From Bradyrhizobium sp. CB1717 (lineage in GTDB: Bacteria; Pseudomonadota; Alphaproteobacteria; Rhizobiales; Xanthobacteraceae), in assembly GCF_029714325.1 (NCBI RefSeq), contig NZ_CP121666.1, forward strand, positions 5,146,001 through 5,210,000: a stretch of DNA of 64,000 nt, read 5' to 3'. Numbering within the stretch: the stretch's first letter is position 1; each line of letters begins with the position of its first letter. Position numbers and translations under genes: made by a program. Of the stretch, positions 26,995 to 36,577 are shown in pieces. Below the pieces are notes generated by a model. That model was not told the DNA's origin, did no database searches, and saw only the letters and a program-made list of their open reading frames with translations.

Positions 26995-29055
26995 TCATTG
27001 AATTCGAATGACAACTGTGTCCGCGGCGCCCGTGGCATCGATCACGGTAAGCCGTGCAAAGCCCGGGCCGGGCGGATCGATCAGGCGCTGGCGGCGGCCG
27101 TCGATCTCGCCGCGCGCGGTTCCGTTAACCATGACGGTCATCGGCAGAACCCCGCCGGCGACTTTTACGGGCATGGCCGCGCTCTCGGGCCCGCCCGAGC
27201 GATCGACGTCGATCCGCGAGCCGTTCAACGGGAACTGGATGTGCAGCGCCTGCTCGCCGCCAGTCCGCACCAGCTCTCCGACTGGGCGGAACCGCTTGAG
27301 CGGCAACGGCAACTTTGCGTTGCTGGCGACCAGGGTTCCCTTCGGCGGCTTCGGCAAGGGTGCCAGCGTCTTGCCGCTCCGGGCAAACGCGTCGAACAGG
27401 ATGGGGGCCGCGGCGACACGTCCGATCAGACCGGGAACCGGCGCGCCGTCGGGCCGGCCGGCCCAGACGCCGATGGTCATGCGGCCGTCGAAGCCGACCG
27501 ACCAGGCGTCGCGATAGCCGTAGGATGTGCCGGTCTTGAACGCGATCCGGTTGTGGGCCGCGTTCTCCGGCGGCGGCGTGCCGAGCAGCACGTTGCCGAC
27601 CTGCCAGGCCGCGACCTGATCCAGCAACCGCAACGGCTCGCGGTCGTCCTTGGTCGCGACGACCTCGCGCAGCGGCTTGGTGGTTCCAAGACGAGCAAAC
27701 CCGGCATAGAGCTGCGCGAGATCCTGCAGCGTTACGCCGACGCCGCCGAGGCCCATGGCAAGCCCGGGCGCCTCGTCTTTGGGCAGGATTAGATTGCCGC
27801 CGGCTTGCCGCAGCCGCGAAGCCAGCCGGCTCGAGCCGACGCGGTCGAGCAGCACGATAGCCGGAACGTTCAGCGACAATTGCAGCGCCTTTCTCACCGG
27901 CACCGTGCCCTGGAAGGTCATGTCGAAATTTTCCGGCGCGTAGGAGCCGAAGCGGACCGGACGGTCGTCGATCAGGCTGTCGGGATGGACAAAGCCGTCC
28001 TCGAAGGCGAGCCCGTAGATGAAGGGTTTCAGCGTCGAGCCCGGCGAGCGGATGGCGCGGGTCATGTCGACCTGCCCTGCCCGGGTCTCGTCGAAATAAT
28101 CCGCCGAGCCGACGCGTGCGAGCACGTCGCCGCTCTCATTGTCGACCACGATGATGCCGACCGAGATGTTGGGCCCGAGCGCAACGGCGCGGTCGCGCGC
28201 CAACGGCTCCAGCACCTTCTGCAAGTTCGCATCCAGCGTCAGCTTGATGATCGGGTTGTCTTTCACGGTCGACAGCGCGGTGTCGGAGGCATGCGGCGCC
28301 AGGATCGGCATCGGCTTCCGCAGTATCGGCACCGGCGCGGCCTTGGCCTGCCTGGCGTCATCAGCGCTGACCACATGCTCGGCGACCATGCGATCGAGCA
28401 CGCGATCGCGCGCCTTGCGCGCCGCCTCGGGATAGCGGTCGAGCCGGCGCGTCTCCGGCGATTGCGGCAGCGCGACCAGCAATGCGGCCTCGGCCAGCGA
28501 CAGCCGCTTCGGCTCCTTGCCGAGATAGGCAATCGAGGCAGCCCGGATGCCTTCGAGATTGCCGCCGTAGGGCGCGAGCGCCAGATAGAGATCGAGGATC
28601 TGCTCCTTGCTCATGCTGCGCTCGATCTCGATCGCGCGCACCATCTGCCGCAGCTTTGCGTAGAGCGAGCGCTGCCGCCGCGGCTCCATCAGACGGGCAA
28701 GCTGCATCGTGATGGTCGAGCCGCCCGAGACGATGTGGCCGCGCGTTCCAAGCTGCAATGCAGCGCGCCCGAGCGCGAGCGGGTCGATGCCGTCATGGGC
28801 GTAGAAGCGCTGGTCCTCATAGGCGAACAGCAGTTTCAGATAGGTCGGATCGACATTGGTCTTGGCATCGACCGGCAGCCGCCAGCGCCCGTCCGCCATC
28901 GCGTAGACGCGCAGCAGCTTGCCGTTGCGATCGACGATGGTGGTGGAGACCTGCCGCGCCTCGTCGAGCGGGAGCGGCCCGAGGGAGTAGACCCAGGCGA
29001 CGAAACCGATGATGGCGAGGATGAAGGTGAGAGCGAGGGCGGAGAGGATGTGCAT
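26995..29055 (-). CDS. pbpC: penicillin-binding protein 1C
   Basis: Bifunctional peptidoglycan glycosyltransferase/transpeptidase. 686 residues from ATG 29055: N-terminal membrane anchor, GT51 domain with FAYEDQRFYAHDGIDP and GGSTITMQLARL, transpeptidase domain with SPGSTLKPFIYG (STLK), SLN (LSLNVPA) and FKTGTSYGYRDAW (KTG), and the C-terminal 1C-specific beta domain (LHIQFPLNGSRIDV). Reading further upstream enters an intergenic palindrome, so 29055, with GGAGGG before it, is the start. Follows the alpha-2-macroglobulin gene, the usual partner of pbpC. Confidence 0.93.
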   Translation of the reverse strand: MHILSALALTFILAIIGFVAWVYSLGPLPLDEARQVSTTIVDRNGKLLRVYAMADGRWRLPVDAKTNVDPTYLKLLFAYEDQRFYAHDGIDPLALGRAALQLGTRGHIVSGGSTITMQLARLMEPRRQRSLYAKLRQMVRAIEIERSMSKEQILDLYLALAPYGGNLEGIRAASIAYLGKEPKRLSLAEAALLVALPQSPETRRLDRYPEAARKARDRVLDRMVAEHVVSADDARQAKAAPVPILRKPMPILAPHASDTALSTVKDNPIIKLTLDANLQKVLEPLARDRAVALGPNISVGIIVVDNESGDVLARVGSADYFDETRAGQVDMTRAIRSPGSTLKPFIYGLAFEDGFVHPDSLIDDRPVRFGSYAPENFDMTFQGTVPVRKALQLSLNVPAIVLLDRVGSSRLASRLRQAGGNLILPKDEAPGLAMGLGGVGVTLQDLAQLYAGFARLGTTKPLREVVATKDDREPLRLLDQVAAWQVGNVLLGTPPPENAAHNRIAFKTGTSYGYRDAWSVGFDGRMTIGVWAGRPDGAPVPGLIGRVAAAPILFDAFARSGKTLAPLPKPPKGTLVASNAKLPLPLKRFRPVGELVRTGGEQALHIQFPLNGSRIDVDRSGGPESAAMPVKVAGGVLPMTVMVNGTARGEIDGRRQRLIDPPGPGFARLTVIDATGAADTVVIRIQ

Positions 29056-29069
29056 GATGGTGCGCCCTC

Positions 29070-29152
29070 CGTCGTTCCGGGATGGTCCGAAGGACCAGAC
29101 CCGGAACCTCGAGATTCCGGGTTCGGCTCTTCGAGCCGCCCCGGAATGACGA
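29070..29152. repeat. intergenic palindromic repeat between A2M and pbpC genes
   Basis: About 83 bp with near-complementary ends (CGTCGTTCCGGG against CCCCGGAATGACG) and internal small dyads (GGTCCGAAGGACC, GGCTCTTCGAGCC). This is a REP-like element of a kind scattered between Bradyrhizobium genes. It can fold on either strand and may stabilise or attenuate the transcript between the two genes. Confidence 0.75.
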
Positions 29153-29183
29153 GAGCTGTTGTGGCCTTCGCTCATCTCACCAC

Positions 29184-32100
29184 TCACTTCGCCGCCCGCA
29201 CCTCAACCGTGCCCGTGCCCGTCCGCCCATAGCGCGAGGGATTGTACATGTCCTCGACATAGGCCTGCGGCAGCACGTATTTGCCGGGCGAGACCACGCG
29301 CACGACATAGGCGACGGTGAAGACCGACTTGGAATCCGAGGCGCGATCAACAGCCGCGGTGAAGCGGTCGTCGCGGAACTCGGTGTCTTCAGGCTCCTCG
29401 CCGTCCTCGATCCAGTCCAGCGTGCCGCTGTCGCCCGACGAGACCAGCTTCGGATTGTCGATCTCCAGGCCCGCCGGCAGATAGTCGGACACCATGATGT
29501 GGCCGTACTCGGGCTTCGCCTCGGTGATCTTCAGCACCACGGCAAAGCGCTGGTTCTGCTTGACCTTGCTGATGTCGGCGGGCTTGCCGTCGAGCGTGTA
29601 GTAGCTGCGCTCGATCTTGAAGCCGTTCGACGCCGCCGGCTCGGGCGTCACCGGCGAGCCCGACACCGAGACCACCGCCTGCACCGGCGCATCGCCGGTG
29701 TTGGTGATCTTCAGCGGCTTGCCGCTCAGCGTGTCCGCCTTGTAGCTGCGATAGAGCGCGGTCTTCACCGGCTGGCCGTCGACCTCGATCGAGAGGTTCT
29801 CCTTGGCCAGCGCCCGCGCCGCCAGCACCAGCCACGCATTCTCCTGCGTAGAGGTGTAGGGCGTCAGCCCGCGCGCGGTCTCGACCCGCGACACCGCCTG
29901 CGTCAGCGTCGCCCTCGGCGCGTTGCCTTCGCTGGCGAGCGAGACCAGCGCTGCGGCATCGCGGAGCTGCGAGCCGTAGTCGGTGCGGCCGAACTCCAGC
30001 GCCGGTTTTGGCGCGAGGCTGTCGAGCGCGGCACCGTAGACGCGTTCGGCGCGGTTGCGGTCGCCGACCAGGGCCAGCGCTGCGGCAAGCTGCGACTTCG
30101 CGATCGGCGTCGCGAGGTTGTTCAGCTTGGTGTCCGCGAGATAGCGCAGATCGCCGATCGGCGCTGCGCCGTTGCGCGCGAGCACGTAGAGGCCATAAGC
30201 GAGATCGCGGCCGCCGTCCTTCTCCGGCTCGTTGCCGTTGACGACCGAGTTTCTGATACGGTCGAGCGCGTTCTTGAACAGCACGTCCGGCACCGCAAAG
30301 CCCTTCTCGCGGGCGCGGGTGAGGAAGTCCGTGACGTACGCATCAAGCCACGCATCGTCTCCACCCGCCGACCATAGGCCGAACGAACCGTTCGAGCCCT
30401 GACGGGCCAAAAGCCGTTCGATCGCATCGCGAATGCGCTGGTCGACCTCGGTGTCCATGGCGAGATGCGCGCCGGCCGCGAGCTCGTTGACATAGAGCAG
30501 CGGCATGGCCCGGCTCGTGATCTGTTCCGAGCAGCCATAGGGATAGCGGTCGAGCGCCTTCAGGATCGTCGCCGCATCGAGGGCGGTCGACAGGCTCGCC
30601 GAGACCGAGACGCTGCCGGTGCCCGGCACGAGGTCGGAGAACATGTCCGAGGTCAGCGTCAGGCTCTCGCCCTTCGCTAGAGTCCGGATCGAGCGCCGCG
30701 CCAGCACCTGCGTTGCCGCCTTGACGTCGAACGCATAGTGACGCGCCAGTGCGAGGCCATTCGGTCCCTTGATGTCGACGTCGAGCGTCGCCTGCCCCGC
30801 CGCGGTCGCATCGAGCGCGAGCGAGAACGAATTGCGCTGCTTGGCGGCGAGCTTGACCGTGGTTGCAGGATTACCGGTCATCTTCACCGGGCCGCCAGTC
30901 TTGACGTTGATGACGTAGTCGCCGGCCTGGCCCTCGACATTGTCGATCTCCAGATTGACCGTGCCGTGGTCGCCATTGAGCAGGAAGCGCGGAAGGGTCG
31001 TGGTCAGCACGACGGGGTCGCGGATCACGACATCGGTGTTGGCGCGGCCCAGTTTTGTGGCGGTCCACGCCACCGCCATGACGCGCGCGGTTCCGGCGAA
31101 CTCCGGAATGTCGAAGCTCACCTCCGCGGTGCCGTCGGCACCAACCGTTACGATGCCCGAATAGAGCGCCAGCGGCTTTTGCGAGGGCGGCGAGCCCTGG
31201 AGCTCGGCTGCACCTGCGTCACCGCCGGACTTGATCTGGCCGCGCGTGCCCGACATGCCGTCGATGAGCTGGCCGTAGAGATCGCGGATCTCCGCGCTGA
31301 GGCGGCGCTGGCCGAGATAGTAATCATCCGGCGCCGGCGGCTTGTAATTGGTGAGGTTGAGGATGCCGACATCGACCGCAGCGATGACGATCTTGGCGTC
31401 TTCGCCCGGATTGAGCCCGTCGAGCTTGACCGGGATCTTCAGCATCGCGTTGGGCCGGATCAGCGAAGGCGGCGCCAGCTTCACGGCAAGCGTGCGGGTC
31501 TGCTTGTCGATGCCGAACCATTTCAGGCCGATCGCCCTGCCCGGCATGCGCTGGGCCGCGGCATCGAGCGGACGGCGCAGCGTTGCCACCACATAGGCGC
31601 CGGTGCCCCAGTCCTTGCCGACCGGGAGCTTCACCTGAGCGGTGCCTTCCCTAACGTCGATGGTCTGCGTCGTCAGCAGGCGGTCGCCGAGCACGTTGAT
31701 GGTGAGCTTGCCGGCGCTGCGGACGTTGACCGACACCGTCATGGTGTCGCCGGAGGCGTATTGCGGCTTGTCGATCGAGGTCTCCAAGAGGTCCGGCGTG
31801 TCGGCGCTGCCGTCGGAGTACCAGCCGACGTCGAACTGTACCGAGGTTACCGGGCCGTCGGCGTCATTCGACTTGACGTCGAGCCTGTAGCGGCCGGGCT
31901 GGGGCGCCAGCGAGATGCGCGCCGGCTTGTCGGCCGCGATCGTGACGTCACCGTCGGCGACGCGCGAGGTCGACTTGACCGGCTCGTACTCCCAGTAATT
32001 GTTCTGGCGGTACCACTGGTAGCGCGACTCCATCTTCAGCAGCTCGTAGCGCAGGCCGTCGCGGCGCAGCCTCTGGCCCTCGGGCGAGACGAACACGACG

Positions 32101-34388
32101 TCGAACTCGGCCTTGTCGCTCTCGGCGACATTCTTGTCTCCGAACAGCGGCTTGATGCCGATCTGCGCAGCAGTGGGCGCTACCGGCAGCACGATCTTGC
32201 GCTCGACGGCGCGGCCGCCGGTCTCGACCATGCGGACGAAGATCTGCGCCTCCTGCGGACGCGTCGAGGCGGGCTGCTTGTCGAGCGTCACCGGGAAGGT
32301 CGCAACGCCATTGGCGTCCGCCTCGGGCAGGTTCTCCAATGGCGTGCGCTCGTTCGAAGTGGTCTCCTCGTCGGCAACGCCGAACTGGTAGCCGGCAAAG
32401 CCGGGCCGCTCAGCCGCCGGCGCGACCAGCATGTCGCCTTCGAGTGCGAGGCCCGAGGCCGGCGCGCCATAGAGGAAATGGCCGTCCGCCTTAAGCTCCA
32501 CTGGAGCGTTAGCTTTGATCAGCTTGTCCTTGGCAGACAAGTCGAATTCGATCCGATCGGGGACGTAGTCCTCGACCATGAAGGTGGTCTCGCCGACCGA
32601 AGCGCCCTTCGGATCGGTGAAGGCGCGCACGCGCCAGGTGCCGGTCGGCACAGCCGAGTTGAGCGGCACGGACAGCGTTCGGCCGCCGGCGCCCTGGTCG
32701 GGCAGCACCGCACGGCGGTATTCGACGCCGTCAGGGCGTTCGACCACCAGCGTCATCGGCCCGCCGGTCACGGCATTGCCTTGCCCGTCGCGCAGCAGCG
32801 CGGTGAGGAAGACGGTCTCGCTGGAGCGATAGACGCCGCGCTCTGCATAGACGAAGGCATCGGCGCCGGCGGGCACCGCCCGGCCGGCAACGCCGCGGTC
32901 GGAGAGGTCGAAGGCGGACGTCTTCAGGCTCAGGAAGGCGTAGTCGGCCTTCTCGCCTGTGACGGTGAGCATCGCCGGCGACAGGCCGCCCTCGCCGCGC
33001 GCAAGGCCGGCCTCGAACAGCACGTGGCCGGTCTCGTCGGTCTTGCGCGTCGCCAGGATCTCGTTGTTGCGGGCAACCAGCCGCACCTCGGCCTTGCCGA
33101 CCGGATCGGTCGAAGCCAGCGAGTTGACGAAAACGTGGATGCCGTCATTGCCGGAATACGCGGTGACGCCGAGGTCGGAGACGATGAACCATTGCGTGGC
33201 GAGCTGGTACTCGTCGTCCGAGCCCGGGCCCTTGGCCGCGGCGGTCATGACGTAGACGCCGGGCTGGAGCTCGCCGAGCGCCTGATCGACCGGGAACGCC
33301 GTGGTCACGTCCTGGTTCAGCGTCATCGCGGTCGAAAGCTCGCCCGACCAGACCTTGACGCCGCGCTCGTCGCCGAGATCGCTGAGCTGATATTTGGTCA
33401 GCGTCTTCTGGAAATCGCTGTCGACCACCGTGTTGATGAGGTTGCGGTCGCCGATGCGGAAGACGTTGATGTTGACCGCGGGCGTGTTGACGCTGACCAC
33501 GGGAATGCCGCGCTGGCCGGTCCGGGGCAGCACATAGGCCCGGCTGGTGAAGCGCACGAAGGGCTTGCGGTCGCGCACATAGATGTTGAACTCGGCCGAT
33601 TTCGGCAGCCCCTCCTTCACCGTGGACGGCAGGCCGGCGCGCAAGTTGATGTTGTAGCGTTCGCCGTGCTTCAGACCGTCGACGCAGAGCTGCTTGCCCT
33701 CGGCCGACAGCGCCGGCTTGTCCTGCCCTGCGAGGGCCAGGAACGGCGCGAAGTCGGTGCGCTTGGCGAGCTCCTCCGAAAACTGGAAGCAGGCGCGCGG
33801 GCTCGCCGAATCCGAGTCCACGGTGTAGTCGAGCAGCCGGAAGCCGTGCTCGTCGCGCAGCTTCTCATATTGGCCGCGGACATCGGCGACCTCGCGCAGG
33901 TCGAGCGACAGCCGCAGCGAGTCCAGTGCCGGCCGCCACAGCTTGCGTTCGGCCAGCGACTTGCCGAGCACGGCGAGCGCGTCGGCCTCCTCGCCCGGAT
34001 TGCCGGCCCGCATGTAAGCGATATAGGCCGCGGTCGAGGCGCGCTCCAGCAGGAAGGTCTGCTCGCTCGAGTTCTTCGGCCAGATCTGGAAGATCACCTT
34101 GGCGAGCCGCAGCCAGTTGCCGGCATCGTCAGGGGTGGTGACCGCAATCTGGCCGAGCACCGCCAGTCCCGTGCGGTAATCGTTGCGCCGGAAGGCGGCG
34201 TCGGCATCCGTGCGCAGCGTCGCGTTGGTTTTGGCGACCGGGCCCGCCTCGCTCTTGATCTGCGCCTCCAGCTTGATCGCGGAATCGGCGAGATCGTCGC
34301 GTTTGAACGCCTTGTCGGCGGCATGCGCTGCCGAAAGGCCGAGCGCCAGCGCGGCGCAGATTGTGACGGCGCGAACAAGACCGATCAT
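29184..34388 (-). CDS. bacterial alpha-2-macroglobulin (YfhM-type)
   Basis: Periplasmic protease trap. 1734 residues from ATG 34388: Sec signal peptide (MIGLVRAVTICAALALGLSAAHA), MG-type beta domains, bait region, then the thioester motif YGCSEQ (Cys1286; Cys and Gln two residues after Glu-Ser position as in CxEQ) and the thioester-helix domain, ending in a C-terminal MG domain (VSDYLPAGLEIDNP, AYVEDMYNPSRYGR). The presence of Cys-Ser-Glu-Gln means it should form the covalent thioester. It precedes pbpC; the pair is thought to guard the periplasm during cell-wall repair. In place of a lipobox it has a plain signal peptidase I site. Confidence 0.93.
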   Translation of the reverse strand: MIGLVRAVTICAALALGLSAAHAADKAFKRDDLADSAIKLEAQIKSEAGPVAKTNATLRTDADAAFRRNDYRTGLAVLGQIAVTTPDDAGNWLRLAKVIFQIWPKNSSEQTFLLERASTAAYIAYMRAGNPGEEADALAVLGKSLAERKLWRPALDSLRLSLDLREVADVRGQYEKLRDEHGFRLLDYTVDSDSASPRACFQFSEELAKRTDFAPFLALAGQDKPALSAEGKQLCVDGLKHGERYNINLRAGLPSTVKEGLPKSAEFNIYVRDRKPFVRFTSRAYVLPRTGQRGIPVVSVNTPAVNINVFRIGDRNLINTVVDSDFQKTLTKYQLSDLGDERGVKVWSGELSTAMTLNQDVTTAFPVDQALGELQPGVYVMTAAAKGPGSDDEYQLATQWFIVSDLGVTAYSGNDGIHVFVNSLASTDPVGKAEVRLVARNNEILATRKTDETGHVLFEAGLARGEGGLSPAMLTVTGEKADYAFLSLKTSAFDLSDRGVAGRAVPAGADAFVYAERGVYRSSETVFLTALLRDGQGNAVTGGPMTLVVERPDGVEYRRAVLPDQGAGGRTLSVPLNSAVPTGTWRVRAFTDPKGASVGETTFMVEDYVPDRIEFDLSAKDKLIKANAPVELKADGHFLYGAPASGLALEGDMLVAPAAERPGFAGYQFGVADEETTSNERTPLENLPEADANGVATFPVTLDKQPASTRPQEAQIFVRMVETGGRAVERKIVLPVAPTAAQIGIKPLFGDKNVAESDKAEFDVVFVSPEGQRLRRDGLRYELLKMESRYQWYRQNNYWEYEPVKSTSRVADGDVTIAADKPARISLAPQPGRYRLDVKSNDADGPVTSVQFDVGWYSDGSADTPDLLETSIDKPQYASGDTMTVSVNVRSAGKLTINVLGDRLLTTQTIDVREGTAQVKLPVGKDWGTGAYVVATLRRPLDAAAQRMPGRAIGLKWFGIDKQTRTLAVKLAPPSLIRPNAMLKIPVKLDGLNPGEDAKIVIAAVDVGILNLTNYKPPAPDDYYLGQRRLSAEIRDLYGQLIDGMSGTRGQIKSGGDAGAAELQGSPPSQKPLALYSGIVTVGADGTAEVSFDIPEFAGTARVMAVAWTATKLGRANTDVVIRDPVVLTTTLPRFLLNGDHGTVNLEIDNVEGQAGDYVINVKTGGPVKMTGNPATTVKLAAKQRNSFSLALDATAAGQATLDVDIKGPNGLALARHYAFDVKAATQVLARRSIRTLAKGESLTLTSDMFSDLVPGTGSVSVSASLSTALDAATILKALDRYPYGCSEQITSRAMPLLYVNELAAGAHLAMDTEVDQRIRDAIERLLARQGSNGSFGLWSAGGDDAWLDAYVTDFLTRAREKGFAVPDVLFKNALDRIRNSVVNGNEPEKDGGRDLAYGLYVLARNGAAPIGDLRYLADTKLNNLATPIAKSQLAAALALVGDRNRAERVYGAALDSLAPKPALEFGRTDYGSQLRDAAALVSLASEGNAPRATLTQAVSRVETARGLTPYTSTQENAWLVLAARALAKENLSIEVDGQPVKTALYRSYKADTLSGKPLKITNTGDAPVQAVVSVSGSPVTPEPAASNGFKIERSYYTLDGKPADISKVKQNQRFAVVLKITEAKPEYGHIMVSDYLPAGLEIDNPKLVSSGDSGTLDWIEDGEEPEDTEFRDDRFTAAVDRASDSKSVFTVAYVVRVVSPGKYVLPQAYVEDMYNPSRYGRTGTGTVEVRAAK

Positions 34389-34792
34389 GGATGGACTCCC
34401 GGAAATCGCGGACAAACGCCGCTTGTCGCAAGAAATGCGCGGAAAGGTGACGGACTCAAGGCGATGGAACCAGAGGTGCAAAACGTCGCATTCGCCATGA
34501 CAAGGCAGGCCCAGAGGAGACCAGTCCAGATACCGCCGCGCACGCCGTCCTGATGGCGCAGCAACACCTAGCCAGTCGATCGGCGGCCGTGTCCCGGAAG
34601 CTGTTCAGCGTTCCCGGCGATGTGATCCATCGTCCGGTCCGCTGCCGCTCAACCCGGCACCCTGACACCCCACCGTTCCGCTTTGTCGCGGCAATGAGGA
34701 AAACGGTTCGGTTCAGGCTTGGCGAAAGACCAGATTTTTCATATTGGCATGCTAGATGAACGGCCAGCCGCCCAAACCGGGCGGCTCAAGAC
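34389..34792. other. intergenic region upstream of the A2M gene and tRNA-Arg, no gene seen
   Basis: About 400 bp. It must contain promoters for the A2M-pbpC operon (minus) and tRNA-Arg (plus). I see no convincing ORF, fold or repeat. Confidence 0.4.
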
Positions 34793-34869
34793 GGTCCCGT
34801 AGCTCAACTGGATAGAGTAGCGGATTTCTACTCCGCGGGTTGCAGGTTCGAGTCCTGCCGGGATCGCCA
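34793..34869 (+). tRNA. tRNA-Arg (UCU anticodon), integration target
   Basis: 77 nt including an encoded CCA. Acceptor stem GGTCCCG pairs with CGGGATC (one G-T); anticodon stem GCGGA/TCCGC encloses loop TTTCTAC, giving anticodon TCT; T-arm GCAGG-TTCGAGT-CCTGC is canonical. Its last bases form the left half of the element's attachment repeat, so the gene stays intact after integration. Confidence 0.96.
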
Positions 34870-34870
34870 G
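34852..34870 (+). repeat. attL, 19-bp direct repeat in tRNA-Arg 3' end
   Basis: GTCCTGCCGGGATCGCCAG, identical to 46888-46906. It covers the 3' T-arm strand and acceptor end of the tRNA, the usual crossover region for tyrosine integrases. Confidence 0.92.
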
Positions 34871-34914
34871 CCTCCAAACCGGAGCTTGATTTCATTCACT
34901 TATTCGACCGAATT

Positions 34915-34942
34915 GGCTAACCGGGCTGGCAGGTTAGCCACT
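34915..34942. promoter_or_regulatory. left arm-type site / hairpin beside attL
   Basis: GGCTAACC and GGTTAGCC form an 8-bp inverted repeat with a 9-bp spacer. The right half extends to AGGTTAGCCACT (34931-34942), which recurs exactly at 46847-46858 beside attR. Likely integrase or excisionase arm sites; the dyad lies at the 3' end of the integrase gene and might also act in termination. Confidence 0.5.
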
Positions 34943-35977
34943 CGTTGTTCGCATTTTGGCCCCTGCACTCTCGGCCAAAAGCATCCGGTTCGCCTCATCG
35001 ACGTAGCGCTGAGCCTCGCCGATTGTCTTCCAGCCGTGCCACGCCATCAGTTCAAAGGCGCTCGCGCCGTTCAGTGCGTGGCGAACTGCGGAAGCTTTCC
35101 GCAGGCCGTGGGCGGCACAGTGATCGAGCTGGGCTTGATCGCACCACTCGCGAAATTTGTTGCCGAACCCCGCCGCCGTAAACGGCTTGCCATGCTCCGT
35201 GAGCAGATAGGCGAGACCGACCTTCGGGTGCAGCTCAATTTCAGCGACGAGGTCGGGCAACAGCGGGATGTCAAATTGCACGTCAGTCTTCTGCCGACGC
35301 ATTGACAGCTTACCGTTCCTGACGTGCTGGCGGCCCATCCTAACCACGTCGGCGCGCGCATGGCCGGTTTGCAGCAACAATTCAAGGGCAAGACGCGCCT
35401 TTGTTCCCGGTGCATGGCGCGTCCGATATTGCGCGATCTCTTCCTCGGTCCAAGTGTGGTGGCCTTTGGTCTTCATCTTCGAAAGCTTCGTGCCTTCAAG
35501 TGCATCAACCTTCATCAGATTGTGAGAGATGCAATAGTCGATGAACCCGCGCATAGCCTTTTTGAAATTGCGCTGAGCGGCAGGACGTTTCTTGTTGATG
35601 ATGTTCTGGAGCGCCTTAGCGTGCATCAGTGAGACGCGTTTGTCGCCGTGATCAGCACGGAATGCTTCCAGAATTGCCCGGCGGTTCTGCTGAGTGACTT
35701 TCGCAAGAGCCTCACTGAATGCGGCGGATTGATAGTAGCTGATCAGAGCAGCACTAATGGTGCCGTGCACGGTACGTTTGGAGCCGAGTTCGATACCCTC
35801 TCCGCGCTTTAACGCGCGCTCATAAACCTCCATGAATTGCGGCGACCATGGTAATCCCGGCAAGGCCACAGATTTCCACCCCGCCTTGCGGAAGTAAAAC
35901 CGAGGCGCGCCGTGACGATCCACGTAGCCATGAACATAACGGGGCAATTTGCGAGGCTTCATTGGACCGTGTCCCAT
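34934..35977 (-). CDS. tyrosine recombinase (site-specific integrase)
   Basis: Catalyses integration and excision at tRNA-Arg. 347 residues. An N-terminal arm-binding region (RKLPRYVHGYVDRHGAPRFYFR, typical of alphaproteobacterial island integrases), a core-binding helical domain, and a catalytic domain with all residues present: R208 (GHARADV), K230, H290-x-x-R293 (HGLRK), H314 (AWHGW) and Y325 (RYVDEAN). ATG 35977 has GAGGAG 8 bp upstream; ATG 35962 would overlap the preceding gene's stop and is an alternative. The 3' end abuts attL, as expected for an active element. Confidence 0.95.
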   Translation of the reverse strand: MGHGPMKPRKLPRYVHGYVDRHGAPRFYFRKAGWKSVALPGLPWSPQFMEVYERALKRGEGIELGSKRTVHGTISAALISYYQSAAFSEALAKVTQQNRRAILEAFRADHGDKRVSLMHAKALQNIINKKRPAAQRNFKKAMRGFIDYCISHNLMKVDALEGTKLSKMKTKGHHTWTEEEIAQYRTRHAPGTKARLALELLLQTGHARADVVRMGRQHVRNGKLSMRRQKTDVQFDIPLLPDLVAEIELHPKVGLAYLLTEHGKPFTAAGFGNKFREWCDQAQLDHCAAHGLRKASAVRHALNGASAFELMAWHGWKTIGEAQRYVDEANRMLLAESAGAKMRTTSG

Positions 35978-36279
35978 TCGTTGGTCTCCTCGGAGACGTT
36001 CGGGCTGCCGAACAGTAACGTTACACTGCCGTCCGCGTCGAGCGTCGCGCCGCTCACTTCAATTCCCGCCTCACCTGCCTGCCGCATCGCGCGCGCCAAC
36101 GTCATACGACGCTTGCGAGTGCGTTTCAGCTTCGGCGGGTGGGTCTCGATATCCCACGGCTCGTGATCGGGAAGATCATGAAACCGGACAATTCCGACCC
36201 AAGGATTGTTCCAATTCATGAAGCGCACGCCATCTAAATAGTTGTATCTGCGGCCTCGCCGACCTTGACCCCAAAGCAT
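35959..36279 (-). CDS. hypothetical protein upstream of and overlapping the integrase
   Basis: 106 residues with a basic, aromatic N-terminus (MLWGQGRRGRRYNYLDGVRF), a WNNPWVGIVRFHDLPDHEPWD segment and a Lys/Arg-rich middle (KLKRTRKRRMTLARAMRQAG). Not recognised. It overlaps the integrase start, so the two are probably cotranscribed, and its size and charge would suit an excisionase or DNA-binding accessory, though no HTH is evident. The start may be the internal ATG giving MNWNNPW. Confidence 0.55.
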   Translation of the reverse strand: MLWGQGRRGRRYNYLDGVRFMNWNNPWVGIVRFHDLPDHEPWDIETHPPKLKRTRKRRMTLARAMRQAGEAGIEVSGATLDADGSVTLLFGSPNVSEETNEWDTVQ

Positions 36280-36358
36280 TACCGGGCACAGCGGGGAGGT
36301 ATTGGCTTGTCGCTATTGGGCTGGCCGCATCGCCCTCAAATGATCGCTGTGTCCGTCC

Positions 36359-36577
36359 TCAATAACCTTTCGATGACCGCACGACGGCGACAGTCGGTGC
36401 CGCCGTGCCCATGATCTGCGAAATCTCTTCGCGCAGAGACGAGATCGCCGCGCGCATTTCCTCGCCGCTGACGTATGTTGTCGCCCGACCGTCGAACTCG
36501 ACGGTACGCACGCCGGAGCGATACGCCCGTTTGAGTGTATCGAGCTGCGCCCGCAATGTCGCGAAATCAGCCATCAT
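36359..36577 (-). CDS. gpW-like phage head-tail connector protein
   Basis: 72 residues: MMADFATLRAQLDTLKRAYR, SGVRTVEFDGRATTYVSGEE, then a helix and a short tail ending SSKGY. The pattern (helix, beta-hairpin V-EFDGR-xx-Y, helix) is that of lambda gpW, which plugs the portal after packaging and joins head to tail. Its ATG overlaps the capsid stop (TGATG). Being the last head gene, it ends the module where tail genes would start in a full phage; none follow. Confidence 0.7.
   Translation of the reverse strand: MMADFATLRAQLDTLKRAYRSGVRTVEFDGRATTYVSGEEMRAAISSLREEISQIMGTAAPTVAVVRSSKGY

Noticed and set aside
29055-29187. Longer N-terminus of PbpC reaching 29187
   Set aside because: The extension reads through a REP-like palindrome; the membrane anchor and ribosome site fit ATG 29055.
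30738-34553. Plus-strand open frame of about 1271 codons antisense to alpha-2-macroglobulin
   Set aside because: Same reason; the minus strand encodes a complete, motif-bearing protein.
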